Assembly: GCF_051851555.1 (NCBI RefSeq) | Contig: NZ_JBPDVH010000004.1 | Span: forward strand, 124,001-188,000 | Origin: Lonepinella sp051851555 | GTDB taxonomy: Bacteria > Pseudomonadota > Gammaproteobacteria > Enterobacterales > Pasteurellaceae | Reading direction: 5' to 3' | Length of the DNA: 64,000 bases | In this document: positions 8,255 through 18,500 of the stretch, one piece after another | How the letters are laid out: each line of letters opens with the position of its first letter | How positions within the stretch are numbered: position 1 is the first letter of the stretch | Program-made: the position numbers and the translations under genes | Notes under the pieces: generated by a model | What the model was told of the DNA's origin: nothing | What the model saw: the letters and a program-made list of their open reading frames with translations, nothing else | Database searches by the model: none

Positions 8255-11200
8255 CTAGAATGAATATTCTAATTTCGCCCCGACATTGGTTTGTTTCACT
8301 TTTGAATCAGACACAGAATGACGGTGGTTCACTTGAAGACCAAGTCTAAATTGCGGCGTTAATTTGAAATCTGCATTGGCTTTCACCACCACGGCATTAT
8401 CCAAGCTACCCGTATTGAAACGGTCGCCATTCACTACCACTTGTTTGTTGTTCTCGTTATGATGTTCATACAATGCCCCAACGTTTAAATCAACGTGGTC
8501 ATTTTCCCAACCAAAGTAAGAACCCACATGTTGGCTGAACACTTTAAACGGCTCGGTATGCACCTTGAGCTGTGCAGAAGATTTATCATCAATACTCATA
8601 TCAAAATGTTGATAACTTAACCCTGCCACTGGGGTAACAGAGAATTGACCTAATTTAAATTTATAGCCCAATTCTGTTCCAATTTGATATTGCTCGCCTT
8701 TAATGGTAGCAATATTTCGTTCTGTGGCGGATACTTTACCATCATGCCAGTGAATACCAAGGTGCGTATTCAATAACACATTATTCCATTCATTGTGCAT
8801 CGCTAACATCAAAGAAGTAGATTTATATTTGGTTGAACTATAACCATCTGCCGCTTTTGGTGTTACTTTTTGTTGACTAAATGCCACGCCAGCATGTAAT
8901 TCTGTGCTATCAGATACTGGCATATAGCTACCAAATAACGTGGTATTTTGAATGGATTCATAGTTATAACCATAATCCGCAAAACCTAAATCGGTTTTAT
9001 AGTCTGAACGAGTATGACGCTGCTCAACATAGAACCCTTTTTTCTGTTTCGCCCAAAGATTATCGGTAAACATATCACGCACGGTGGTACCCTGATACAT
9101 AGCAGCAGAGTTAGCGACTAAGTAAGATGGCACTTGAGAAACCACTTGATAACGAGTAGCTGACTCTTGGGTTGCTGCTGCAGCGGCGGCTGCGACAACA
9201 CTGTCTGGTGCTTCAGAGAGTGTATTTTCATTTCCACTTAAACCATCTTGTACTGTTCCATCAGGTAACGCAAGGCCCTCTGCAAGCACTTGCCAAACAA
9301 TTAAATCATCAGGTAAAGCTGTTGTCACACCCTCACCATTTTGACTAACGACCAAATCATTAGGTAGTTCTGGTGCTGTTACCCCCTCACCATTCGCTGT
9401 CACAATTAAATCACTTGGCAACTCTGGGGCTGTTACGCCTTTACCGTTTTCTGTCACAATTAAATCGTTTGGCAATTCTGGTGCGGTTACACCTTTACCA
9501 TTTTCCGTTACAATCAAATCATCTGGTAATTCCGTTGTTACTACTTCGCCATTTTCTGTCAAGACTAGCTCAGGTAACGTATTTTCATTACCACTCAAAC
9601 CGTTAGGCACAGTGCCATCAGACAATCTGTAATTTTCAGGCACGACATCCCAAGCGATCAAATCTTCCGTTGGCATAACTTCTGGAGCATTAGGCAATGG
9701 GGCATAAACCACATTACTAACCATTTTACCGTCTTCTCTGATTAATTTACGATGTAATTGATAATCGTAGTAATTACCTGCACGTCCTTTCTCAAAACTG
9801 ACCAATTCAAATTGATAAGCAGATTCTACTTTTTCAGCCACCGTACCTAAAGCAAAAGCATCAATGCGATCGACATCACCATACACTTTCACCAAAGATA
9901 AGCCTTCATCCACATCATAATGCCCATCTTTATTTTTATCGGACACCCCATCGGTTACATCGCCTGAAAGAACGATATTCACGGGGGTTTGTGTGGCAGA
10001 GCGATAATCACCCTCTACAATCACAGCACCATGATCCCATTGGGACATATCACTGTTATTGTTATTGATACCGACAGTTAATGCACCAGTATGAATAAAC
10101 TTCGCATCCCCAGCAACAGAAATCGCATTGCTATCAGCATGTTGCACATTATCAGCAAACAACAATGTCCCCTTGTTTACGGTCACATCATGTAATAACG
10201 CAGTTCCTGACAAGGTCAATTTACTTTCGGCAGTTTCAGGGGCATAAACTAAATTAAGATCACCACCAGCATTTCCTACATAACCGCTGAATTTGTGGCT
10301 ACCATTCACCGCATAAGTAAAAGTGGCTTCGCTATCGGCTTTAGTGTTGATAATATTCCCCACCATTTCCGTACTGCGTAAGCCGGTGGTTTCTTCATTC
10401 TCGCCATTTTTAACCATAATATTTACGCCATTAAGGTCAAGATTGGCATCTTTCTCTAAGGTTAAATTGCTGAAATTGACCTGTTCAGAATCGGCTAAAC
10501 GCACAGTGGCATTGGCTTTAACGTCAACTTTTGCATAGGCTTGTTTGTCACCCTTTTCATCCGCACTTTGATTTAATGTGGCAATTCCCTCACGCACTTC
10601 AAGGTTTGCAAGGTTTTTACCTTTGCCGACTTTAATCATTTCGCCGTCGCCGATTTTGTAGAAAGTTTCTTCATGTGGGCTGTTTAGGGTCACTTCTTGA
10701 TGTGTATTATCTCTGACATCACGATAGATAAAATTACCTTGCCAGAATAACTCTTCTAAATTAAACCGCACATATTGAATATCCCAACCTGATTTACTTT
10801 CATACAAAATACCTATCGAACCATCTGGTAACTCAGTTAAACTGTTGTAAGCATACTGCCCTTGTGCATCATCTGCTGCTTCAAAACCTGTGCTATATTT
10901 CCATTCAATGGAACCATCCTCTTGTACCTCACCCAACCAAGCCTTACCATTTGAACGAGTCGTCGCATGTGGATTTGCAAATACTATATATTCTTTACCA
11001 TCAATTAATTTAGAATATTTAATCACAGATAATTGAGAATATGGATCAACCAAGGTTTTATCTGAGTCAACTGATGTCCAATGATAACCCCCATCTGTAC
11101 TGGTCGAAATTTTTACGTGACCGCTACGATTACGAGAAAATAATTTTAATTGACCATTATTTAATTCAATCACTTGAGATTCTGTTAATTCTTGAGAATT

Positions 11201-12880
11201 GTCTGAAATATATTCTGAACCACCCTCATCACTATACAAGTAATCATTTGGTGACTCCCCTAATTTCCAAGTTACACCACCATCTTCACTAATAATCAAC
11301 GCAGCAGATTGTTTATTCAGCGTATTTGTATAATACACTGGCATAACTAAATTGCCATTTTTTAATTGAATCCCTGTTCCTGGACCAGTCCCTAAGAAAC
11401 GCATCCAATCTTTTTTCACTTGTTGAGATACGTTGACCGGATTGGACCACGTTTTACCTTCATCATCACTATGTGTAAGCCATAAAGAAACTGTTTTTTG
11501 AGCTTTCAACGGCGCACTATGATTCCCTTCATAGCTAGATAACAAATAAATATTACCTAAAAGGTTTTCACCATCATAAAGATCACCTAAATCTTTAAAA
11601 TGTTTATCAGCATCACCATTTATCACTACATGATAGGTCGTTTTTTCATTGGATTCATTATAAACCGCCCCATTTTCACGAATAGTATAGATTTTCCCAG
11701 CACTATCGGTTAATTTTTGATAAGACTTACCATCAATCGTGATGTAACCACTGCCTTCCCCTTCCTGATTACTAATATTACCGAAACCACTTGATTCAGG
11801 GAACATATCCACCAACATAAAAATACGGCCTGAATTTTGATCTTGAACTAATAATGGGTCAATTAAAAAAGCAGAATTAGCAGGATTATTGCCTACTGTA
11901 TAAGGTTGGCTTGCTAAATCAATTACGGTTTCTGCAGATTGCCACGTTTTACCGCCATCTAAACTACGGTGAATAATCGTATCAATGTTTCCCCAGTCAT
12001 ACCAGTGTGCATAACGTTTATCCGCTGCTGCAATTACCGTGCCTTTTTGGGTTGTTAAAAGAGCTGGAATACGATAACCGTAGGCGTCATCGCCTTCCCC
12101 TTCTGGAACTTGTGTGCCTTTAAAAATAGCTTCTTTTTCCGTTTTATAAGCACCTAATCCTGAGGATTTTTCTGATAAATAGGTACGCTCAGCCGTCCAT
12201 TTTGTTTTATATGTTTCATCTTCAGCTTTCAACTGTTCATGTAATTTTGCGATCACATCTTCTGATAGCACGTTATCAGTAGCTCCTGCATAAGACACGT
12301 CACCTGTCACTTCATAATTATTTCCACCCGCTCTTGCAGTTTTACCCACATAAGCCGTATTTAAAGTCGGAATATCACTGAAAAATTTCGTACTACCGGT
12401 ATAAGTTTTTTGCAATCCCCCATCCACATAAATTTTAATTTGATTGGTAGCTTTATCAACAGTGTAAGTAATCGTACGTAGGTCATTGCTCGCCTCCATC
12501 GTTGGCGTCAATAAGTCTGCATTTGGAATTAAATTTTTACCACTTGCATCACGAATTTCAACACCATATTGGTCATATTGTTGACCATTTTTAGTGGTTC
12601 TTGATGTATAAAATGCAATATAAGTATTTGGCTTGCTTGAATCAGATACACCTAAAATACTATAAACACCATTTCCTTTCGTATTACTATAACGGAAAGT
12701 CAATGACCCACTATCTTTTGAAAAAATACTATTAGTCTTAAATTGATCAGTCACGTCTACTGCATTTGAAAACGGCATATCACCGCTATAATTGAAAACT
12801 GAATCCACTGCAAAAGTTGAACTGCTAATCGCCGCTGAAATTAACAAAGATAATGCTGTTTTTTTAAGTAACTTCTTCAT
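8255..12880 (-). CDS. Large sialidase autotransporter (NanB-like)
   Basis: Surface sialidase (neuraminidase) that would cut terminal sialic acid from host glycans. The start is ATG 12880 (AAGGGGACAATT upstream), giving 1541 residues with a signal peptide (MKKLLKKTALSLLISAAISS). Order of parts: a ConA/CBM40-like lectin domain (about 28-220); a sialidase propeller (about 245-720) with the arginine motif YRIPALL and four Asp boxes such as SLDGGKTW, SDDEGKTW and SEDGGVTW; a beta-rich stalk (about 730-1090) including a calcium-loop-like DKNKDGHYDVDEG; about four 18-residue repeats (ELPNDLIVTENGKGVTA) near 1105-1190; an Ala7 run; and a C-terminal beta-barrel (about 1265-1541) ending LEYSF, as type V autotransporters do. 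Pasteurella multocida NanB is, from memory, about 1070 residues, so this is an enlarged relative. No perfect uptake signal was seen inside. Confidence 0.93.
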   Translation of the reverse strand: MKKLLKKTALSLLISAAISSSTFAVDSVFNYSGDMPFSNAVDVTDQFKTNSIFSKDSGSLTFRYSNTKGNGVYSILGVSDSSKPNTYIAFYTSRTTKNGQQYDQYGVEIRDASGKNLIPNADLLTPTMEASNDLRTITYTVDKATNQIKIYVDGGLQKTYTGSTKFFSDIPTLNTAYVGKTARAGGNNYEVTGDVSYAGATDNVLSEDVIAKLHEQLKAEDETYKTKWTAERTYLSEKSSGLGAYKTEKEAIFKGTQVPEGEGDDAYGYRIPALLTTQKGTVIAAADKRYAHWYDWGNIDTIIHRSLDGGKTWQSAETVIDLASQPYTVGNNPANSAFLIDPLLVQDQNSGRIFMLVDMFPESSGFGNISNQEGEGSGYITIDGKSYQKLTDSAGKIYTIRENGAVYNESNEKTTYHVVINGDADKHFKDLGDLYDGENLLGNIYLLSSYEGNHSAPLKAQKTVSLWLTHSDDEGKTWSNPVNVSQQVKKDWMRFLGTGPGTGIQLKNGNLVMPVYYTNTLNKQSAALIISEDGGVTWKLGESPNDYLYSDEGGSEYISDNSQELTESQVIELNNGQLKLFSRNRSGHVKISTSTDGGYHWTSVDSDKTLVDPYSQLSVIKYSKLIDGKEYIVFANPHATTRSNGKAWLGEVQEDGSIEWKYSTGFEAADDAQGQYAYNSLTELPDGSIGILYESKSGWDIQYVRFNLEELFWQGNFIYRDVRDNTHQEVTLNSPHEETFYKIGDGEMIKVGKGKNLANLEVREGIATLNQSADEKGDKQAYAKVDVKANATVRLADSEQVNFSNLTLEKDANLDLNGVNIMVKNGENEETTGLRSTEMVGNIINTKADSEATFTYAVNGSHKFSGYVGNAGGDLNLVYAPETAESKLTLSGTALLHDVTVNKGTLLFADNVQHADSNAISVAGDAKFIHTGALTVGINNNNSDMSQWDHGAVIVEGDYRSATQTPVNIVLSGDVTDGVSDKNKDGHYDVDEGLSLVKVYGDVDRIDAFALGTVAEKVESAYQFELVSFEKGRAGNYYDYQLHRKLIREDGKMVSNVVYAPLPNAPEVMPTEDLIAWDVVPENYRLSDGTVPNGLSGNENTLPELVLTENGEVVTTELPDDLIVTENGKGVTAPELPNDLIVTENGKGVTAPELPSDLIVTANGEGVTAPELPNDLVVSQNGEGVTTALPDDLIVWQVLAEGLALPDGTVQDGLSGNENTLSEAPDSVVAAAAAAATQESATRYQVVSQVPSYLVANSAAMYQGTTVRDMFTDNLWAKQKKGFYVEQRHTRSDYKTDLGFADYGYNYESIQNTTLFGSYMPVSDSTELHAGVAFSQQKVTPKAADGYSSTKYKSTSLMLAMHNEWNNVLLNTHLGIHWHDGKVSATERNIATIKGEQYQIGTELGYKFKLGQFSVTPVAGLSYQHFDMSIDDKSSAQLKVHTEPFKVFSQHVGSYFGWENDHVDLNVGALYEHHNENNKQVVVNGDRFNTGSLDNAVVVKANADFKLTPQFRLGLQVNHRHSVSDSKVKQTNVGAKLEYSF
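9325..9560 (-). repeat. Tandem 54-bp repeats coding the sialidase stalk
   Basis: About four degenerate 54-base units encode 18-residue repeats of the form PELPNDLIVTENGKGVTA. They are bounded on both sides by related longer segments ending GLSGNENTL (near 9230 and 9590), so a larger duplication encloses the small repeats. Copies differ at many silent sites, indicating an old array rather than a fresh slippage event. Confidence 0.85.
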
Positions 12881-12926
12881 AATTGTCCCCTTACAAGGTG
12901 TAAATGAAATGATAGAATAGAGCAAA

Positions 12927-12947
12927 TTTTGAATTATTTATTCAAAA
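12927..12947. promoter_or_regulatory. Operator-like palindrome upstream of the sialidase
   Basis: TTTTGAAT and ATTCAAAA form a perfect 8-bp inverted repeat with a 5-base spacer, located just downstream of the predicted -10 and thus at the start of the transcript. It could bind a repressor or fold as a 5' stem. The regulator is unknown. Confidence 0.4.
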
Positions 12948-12950
12948 CCT

Positions 12951-12980
12951 ATCATACAAAAAAAAAAAAACTCCAGTAAA
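12951..12980 (-). promoter_or_regulatory. Predicted sialidase promoter with a 13-T spacer tract
   Basis: On the minus strand TTTACT (12980-12975) and TATGAT (12956-12951) are 18 bases apart, and 13 of those bases are an unbroken T run (12970-12958). Slippage of this tract would change the spacer length and hence promoter strength, the known mechanism for phase-variable surface genes. Confidence 0.5.
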
Positions 12981-13090
12981 GCGGGAAATATCAAAAATGA
13001 GAACTACGTCACAAAATTTTTGAAAAAAAAGTAAAAATTAACGGAAAACGAGAGGGATTTTAGAAAAATGATAGAGGAAAACCAGAAAAT

Positions 13091-13210
13091 TGCCCCACAC
13101 TTTCGTACGGGGCTAAACAAATCACGCCACTCCGTGGCTAAATTTTGGAGAAAGAAAAAAAGATGCGAAGCATCGTTACGATTCTTAACCCCGTACGATA
13201 GTGCAGGGTA
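13091..13210. repeat. MITE-like repeat with imperfect terminal inverted repeats
   Basis: About 120 bases end in imperfect inverted repeats of about 24 bases (left end GCCCCACACTTTCGTACGGG, right end the inverse of ACCCTGCACTATCGTACGGG) and carry an internal CCACTCCGTGG palindrome. A related copy lies at 61178-61266, with the same order GTA-rich end, GGGGxTAA, ACGCCACxCCGTGGCTAA. It abuts the 3' end of the Rpn nuclease gene. I see no coding capacity; an open frame across it (13004-13222) looks spurious. Confidence 0.55.
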
Positions 13211-13218
13211 ACAAGGTA

Positions 13219-14073
13219 TCAATTCAACAAGTTTTTAATCTCTTCCACCGATAAATCCGTAATCTCCGAAATAGTCTGTACATCAAAACCACGAGAGAGC
13301 ATTTTAACTGCATTTTCTTTAGCATTTTTCAATTCACCTTGCCGTACCCCCTGCTTCACCGCATAATCCATTACTGCTTCTTCGTCCCATTTGCGTTTTA
13401 GGCTAACGTCATACATATTCTTTTCCTCCTTGCTAAAGTTGGCATATTCAGCAATGTTAAATAATTTCTCAAAAATCGGTTTTCTTAGATAGGGTGAAAG
13501 TTTGTCCAATTTTGTCATATTTTTAAGTACAAACAACCACCGTTCTAAATCGGTTTCTAGCTGTTCTTCTTTTTTGTGGAAGTTCAGCAACTCTACATAG
13601 ATAAAACCCAGTCTATCATAAAATATTTCGCCTGTCTTTCGGTTGCATAAGCAAATATCGTGCAAATAATCGTCAGTATTTGAAAAGCGAAATCTGTCCA
13701 TAATCACAATAACATAGACCTCACTAATTGCATAACGCCAACCACTTCGCTCACCTTTGGGAGCTTGATCACTAATGAGTTTGCTACCGTAATATAACGT
13801 ACGTGCTTTAAAATTTTCTTGTGCACTGCGTTGCACTTCAATAATAAATTGGCTGTCGTCATCGGCGGTACAAATCAGGTCAAAAATCACCGCACCTTGC
13901 GAAAGAGTGTCGCCAACTTGTTCATTTTTGTTATAAGTCAGATCCTTGATGACTTTTTTGCTTTTAAATAATTCGTTCAAAAATGAAATCAGTAAATCTT
14001 TGTTAGGTTCAGTACCAAAAATGCGTTTAAAGCCGTAATCTGTGGTGAGATCGATATAACGTGAGGGTTTCAT
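13219..14073 (-). CDS. Rpn-family recombination-promoting nuclease / putative transposase
   Basis: Member of the PD-(D/E)XK nuclease family annotated as Rpn or PDDEXK transposase (related to E. coli YhgA/RpnA), which in E. coli promotes RecA-independent recombination. The 284 residues open with the family signature YIDLTTDYGFKRIFGTEPNKDLLISFLN. The active-site region is VIFDLICTADDDSQFIIEVQR, giving the Asp and the E-x-Q of the fold. The tail after residue 230 (VKQGVRQGELKNAKENAVKMLSRGFDVQTISEITDLSVEEIKNLL) is the typical C-terminal helix-turn-helix-like region. Monocistronic, with an ATG at 14073. A MITE-like repeat lies directly downstream. No uptake signal was seen within it. Confidence 0.9.
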   Translation of the reverse strand: MKPSRYIDLTTDYGFKRIFGTEPNKDLLISFLNELFKSKKVIKDLTYNKNEQVGDTLSQGAVIFDLICTADDDSQFIIEVQRSAQENFKARTLYYGSKLISDQAPKGERSGWRYAISEVYVIVIMDRFRFSNTDDYLHDICLCNRKTGEIFYDRLGFIYVELLNFHKKEEQLETDLERWLFVLKNMTKLDKLSPYLRKPIFEKLFNIAEYANFSKEEKNMYDVSLKRKWDEEAVMDYAVKQGVRQGELKNAKENAVKMLSRGFDVQTISEITDLSVEEIKNLLN

Positions 14074-14263
14074 TCTGCGTCCTTAATGTGATTGAATTAA
14101 AGACAGCGTAGAACAACGGCAACAACACTGCAAATAGCCTTGTTCATTTTTGGAATACAGATCACAAAAATCGTGGTTGGAGTATGCCCGACAATGAAAC
14201 CATTGCCAATCCCCCCTTTTTTCCTTTAAGATAGAGGCTATTCACGTGTTTTAGGGTATTATC

Positions 14264-15499
14264 ATGCTTTATCGTTGGCTATTTATTTTACGCAAACCAA
14301 GTAATCGGCTTTGGTTGGCACCGGCTTATTCCGCTATTTTTGCTATCTTATTCGCTTTTGCTGCCCATCTGGCGGATACCTTCTTGCCACCCCATATTTT
14401 GCCAGAAATTCATCTTGAAGTTGTCGAAAACCTGTTAAATATCATCAGTACGTCTATGTTGGCGGTCAGTACATTTTCGCTTTCGATTATTGTTTCTGCG
14501 GTCGCCTCTGCCTCCAGTGGGGCAACACCCAGAGCAACGGATTTAGTGGTCAATGACGGAGCCAGTCGGCGTACCATTGCGAGTTTTATTTCTGCGTTAA
14601 TTTACGCCATTATTGCCAAAACCGCCTTGGGGCTGGAACTCTACGCCTTAAACGGTCGCTTTATTATTTTTATTAGCACCATTGCCATATTACTTTACGT
14701 TATCATGCGGTTAATTGCGTGGGTCTATACCCTTTCTCAACTCGGTCGTATGGGCAATACTCTTGATAAAATCTACCAAAGTGCTGAACAAAGCCTGCTG
14801 AATTATCGTCAATCACCGCAACTGGGTGCCACGTGGCAAAGTAAGGTTGGTTTACAAGCCTGCCAATTACTCGCCAATGACACGGGTTATTTAATTCATA
14901 TAAACATGAACAAATTGCAATCTTTAGCTGAAAAGTCAAATACTTATTTACACATCAAAGTACGGACGGGTGAATTGATTATGCCAAATACCGTTTTGGC
15001 AGAAATTGATAATATAGCGGATAATGAAAATGACTTTCGCCAAGCCTTTGTGTTGGATAAACAACGCACTTTTCAACAAGATCCTCGTTGGGGACTGATT
15101 GTGTTTAGTGAAGTGGCACAGCGTGCCTTGTCGCCAGCGGTCAATGATCCGGGTACGGCGATTATTGTGATGACAAAAGTGATGAAATTACTCATTCAGT
15201 CGCCCGAAGAAAAGTCAGAACCCGAGTTTAATCGTTTATCTATCAATGCGTTAAACTGTCAGGATTTTATTTCCGATTGTTTTGCACCGATTATCCGAGA
15301 TGGCGGAGCAATACTTGAAGTCCATCTCAATATGCAAAAAGTCTTAGCGGGTATTTGGCAAAATGCCCCTGAAACCGAACTGCGAGAATATGCTCAAATC
15401 GCCGCCAAAGACTATTTACAACGTGCCAAAACCACCTTGCCCTTTGAGCAAGATTTTCTCCAATTAAAACAAAAACATGACTCCCTATTCACGCAATAA
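14264..15499 (+). CDS. DUF2254 membrane protein
   Basis: Predicted inner-membrane protein of the DUF2254 family, function unknown. It is 411 residues. Four hydrophobic segments lie within residues 15-155, including the conserved VVENLLNIISTSMLAVSTFSLSIIVSAVASASSGATPRATDLVVND stretch; the remainder is soluble and contains DPRWGLIVFSEVAQRALSPAVNDPGTAI, a strong family signature. The start ATG at 14264 gives MLYRWLFILRKPSNRLWLAP, as in homologues. It ends six bases before mfd, so the two are probably cotranscribed. The 190 bases upstream, between this gene and the divergent Rpn gene, show no notable element. Confidence 0.88.
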   Translation: MLYRWLFILRKPSNRLWLAPAYSAIFAILFAFAAHLADTFLPPHILPEIHLEVVENLLNIISTSMLAVSTFSLSIIVSAVASASSGATPRATDLVVNDGASRRTIASFISALIYAIIAKTALGLELYALNGRFIIFISTIAILLYVIMRLIAWVYTLSQLGRMGNTLDKIYQSAEQSLLNYRQSPQLGATWQSKVGLQACQLLANDTGYLIHINMNKLQSLAEKSNTYLHIKVRTGELIMPNTVLAEIDNIADNENDFRQAFVLDKQRTFQQDPRWGLIVFSEVAQRALSPAVNDPGTAIIVMTKVMKLLIQSPEEKSEPEFNRLSINALNCQDFISDCFAPIIRDGGAILEVHLNMQKVLAGIWQNAPETELREYAQIAAKDYLQRAKTTLPFEQDFLQLKQKHDSLFTQ

Positions 15500-15505
15500 A
15501 ATTTT

Positions 15506-18500
15506 ATGAATATAGATTATTTTGATTTAACTATCCCCACTCAACCCCAAGATCACAAACTGCTCGGCAACGTCCTTGCAGGTGCAGACAGTTTTGCTTT
15601 AAGCCAAATTGCCCAGCAATATCAAGGGTTAACCGTTATCGTTACGCAAGACAGCAAAACTGCGGTGCGTTTGGAAAAACTTTTACGCCAAACTTTGCCA
15701 GCCGTGCAACTGTTTCCCGATTGGGAAACCTTGCCTTATGATGCGTTTTCGCCCCATCAAGACATTATTTCCGCACGGCTAAGTAGCCTGTTTTACTTGC
15801 AACAAGCCAAATCGGGCGTGCTGATTTTGCCGATTACTACATTAATGCAACGCCTTTGTCCGCCGTCTTTTTTAAGCCAAAATGTGCTGTTGATTAAAAA
15901 AGGTGATCGACTAAATATTGAAAAAATGCGGTTGAACCTTGAAAATGCAGGCTATCGAGCGGTGGAGCAGGTATTGGAAGTGGGCGAATTTGCCGTACGG
16001 GGTTCGCTGTTGGATTTGTTCCCAATGGGGAGCAGCGAGCCATTTCGGTTGGATTTTTTTGATGATGAAATTGACAGTATTCGCACCTTTGATGTGGACA
16101 GCCAACGTACGCTGACTGAAATTGACAAAATTAATCTGTTGCCTGCTCACGAATTTCCTACCGATAGCCGTGGCATTGAATTTTTCCGCAGCCAATTTCG
16201 GGAAACCTTTGGCGAAATCCGCCGTGATCCCGAGCATATTTATCAGCAAGTGAGCAAAGGCACGCTGGTGTCGGGCATTGAATACTGGCAACCGCTGTTT
16301 TTTGAGCAAATGGCGACCTTGTTTGATTATTTGCCGCCAAACACCCTGTTTGTGGATCTTGACGGCTATCAAACCCAAGGTGAGCGGTTTTATCAAGATG
16401 CGGAAAGCCGTTTTGACAGTCGCAAAGTGGATCCAATGCGACCGCTGTTATCACCCGATCAACTTTGGCTCAAAATTGACGAAATTAACCGCCGTTTGAA
16501 GCAATATCCACGCATTTCGTTAAAAACCGAAACGCTGAAAAAATCCATTCGGCAAACCAATTTAAGCGTAAGTCCGTTGCCTGAGTTGCAAATTCAAGCC
16601 CAACAAAAAGAGTCATTACAGGCATTACGCCAATTTATCGAACAATTTGACGGTAAGATTTTATTTTCGGTAGAAAGCGAAGGACGGCGTGAAACATTAT
16701 TGGATTTGTTGGCACCGTTAAAAATTAAGCCGAAACAGATTCAATTATTTTCTCCGAATAATATGGGCGGATACGTAGATCCGCCCCTACAAGGATTGAG
16801 CGATAAAATAAATCGTAGGGGCGGACCGATGTGTCCGCCCGAAAAATTGCCGAAGTTCGGGCTACAAATTAGCCCGTTAGATCAAGGTTTCATCTTAGAA
16901 ACTGCGGTCAAAATTGCCATCATTTCTGAAAATGAATTATTAGGCTCAAGAGTCCAACAACGTAGCCGTGACAAACGCAAAACAGTGAATCCCGATACAC
17001 TCATTCGCAACCTTGCAGAACTAAAAATCGGACAAGCAGTGGTACATTTGGATCACGGAGTGGGGCGTTACGGCGGTTTAGTCACCCTTGAAAATGCTGG
17101 TGTGAAAGCGGAATATTTGCTGTTGACTTATGCCAACGATGCAAAATTGTATGTGCCTGTCGCCAGTCTGCATTTAATCAGCCGTTATGTGGGCGGTAGC
17201 GATGAAACCGCCCCCTTGCATAAACTCGGCAGTGATGCCTGGGGAAAAGCCCGTTCCAAAGCGGCTGAAAAAATCCGTGATGTGGCAGCGGAACTGCTTG
17301 ATGTGTATGCCGAACGTGAAGTAAAAAAAGGCTTTGCGTTTCAATATGATAAACAAGACTATCAAGCCTTTGCGGCAACGTTTCCATTTGAAGAAACCCT
17401 TGATCAAGAAATGGCAATTAATGCGGTGATTTCCGATATGTGTCAACCGAAAGCGATGGATCGGCTGGTGTGTGGCGATGTGGGTTTTGGCAAAACCGAA
17501 GTGGCAATGCGTGCGGCATTTTTGGCGGTGATGAATCATAAACAGGTGGCTGTGCTGGTGCCGACTACGCTGCTGGCTCAACAACATTTTGACAATTTCA
17601 AAGATCGCTTTGCTAATTTACCGGTCAATGTGGAAATGGTGTCACGCTTTAAAACCGCCAAACAACAAAAGCAGATTTTGGACAATCTCGCTGAGGGCAA
17701 GGTGGATATTCTGATCGGCACCCATAAACTGATTCAATCGGATGTGAAATTTAGCGATCTCGGTTTGCTGATTATTGATGAAGAACACCGTTTCGGCGTG
17801 CGACAAAAAGAGAAAATCAAACAGCTCCGTGCCAATATTGACATTCTGACCCTGACTGCGACACCGATTCCACGCACGCTGAATATGGCGATGAACGGCA
17901 TTCGGGATCTGTCAATTATTTCTACGCCACCAGCACGCCGTTTAACCATTAAAACCTTTGTGCGACAAGCGGACGATCTCACCATTCGGGAAGCCATTTT
18001 GCGTGAAATCCTGCGTGGCGGTCAGGTGTATTATTTGCATAATGATGTGGCAAGCATTGAAAAATGTGCGGAAAAAATCACCGCACTTGTGCCTGAAGCA
18101 AGGGTGACTATCGGTCACGGACAAATGCGGGAACGGGATCTTGAACGGGTGATGTCGGATTTTTATCATCAACGTTTTAATGTGTTGGTCTGCTCCACCA
18201 TTATTGAAACAGGCATTGACGTGCCAACGGCGAATACTATTATTATTGAACGGGCGGATAATTTCGGTTTGGCTCAACTGCACCAACTGCGTGGACGGGT
18301 TGGACGTTCCCATCATCAAGCCTACGCTTATTTGCTGACACCGCCACCAAAATTGATTAGCAAAGATGCAGTAAAACGCCTTGAAGCCCTTGAAAGTTTG
18401 GATAATCTCGGGGCTGGCTTTATTTTGGCGACCCACGATTTAGAAATTCGTGGGGCTGGCGAATTACTCGGGCAAGAACAAAGCGGACAAATTGAAAGCA

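Noticed and set aside
8881..9606. Plus-strand frames opposite the sialidase repeat region
   Set aside because: Shadows of the repeated codons; no start signal and no family resemblance.
13004..13222. Open frame of 72 codons on the minus strand upstream of the sialidase
   Set aside because: It runs across the MITE-like repeat and its terminal repeats; composition and Phe-rich translation look like non-coding DNA.
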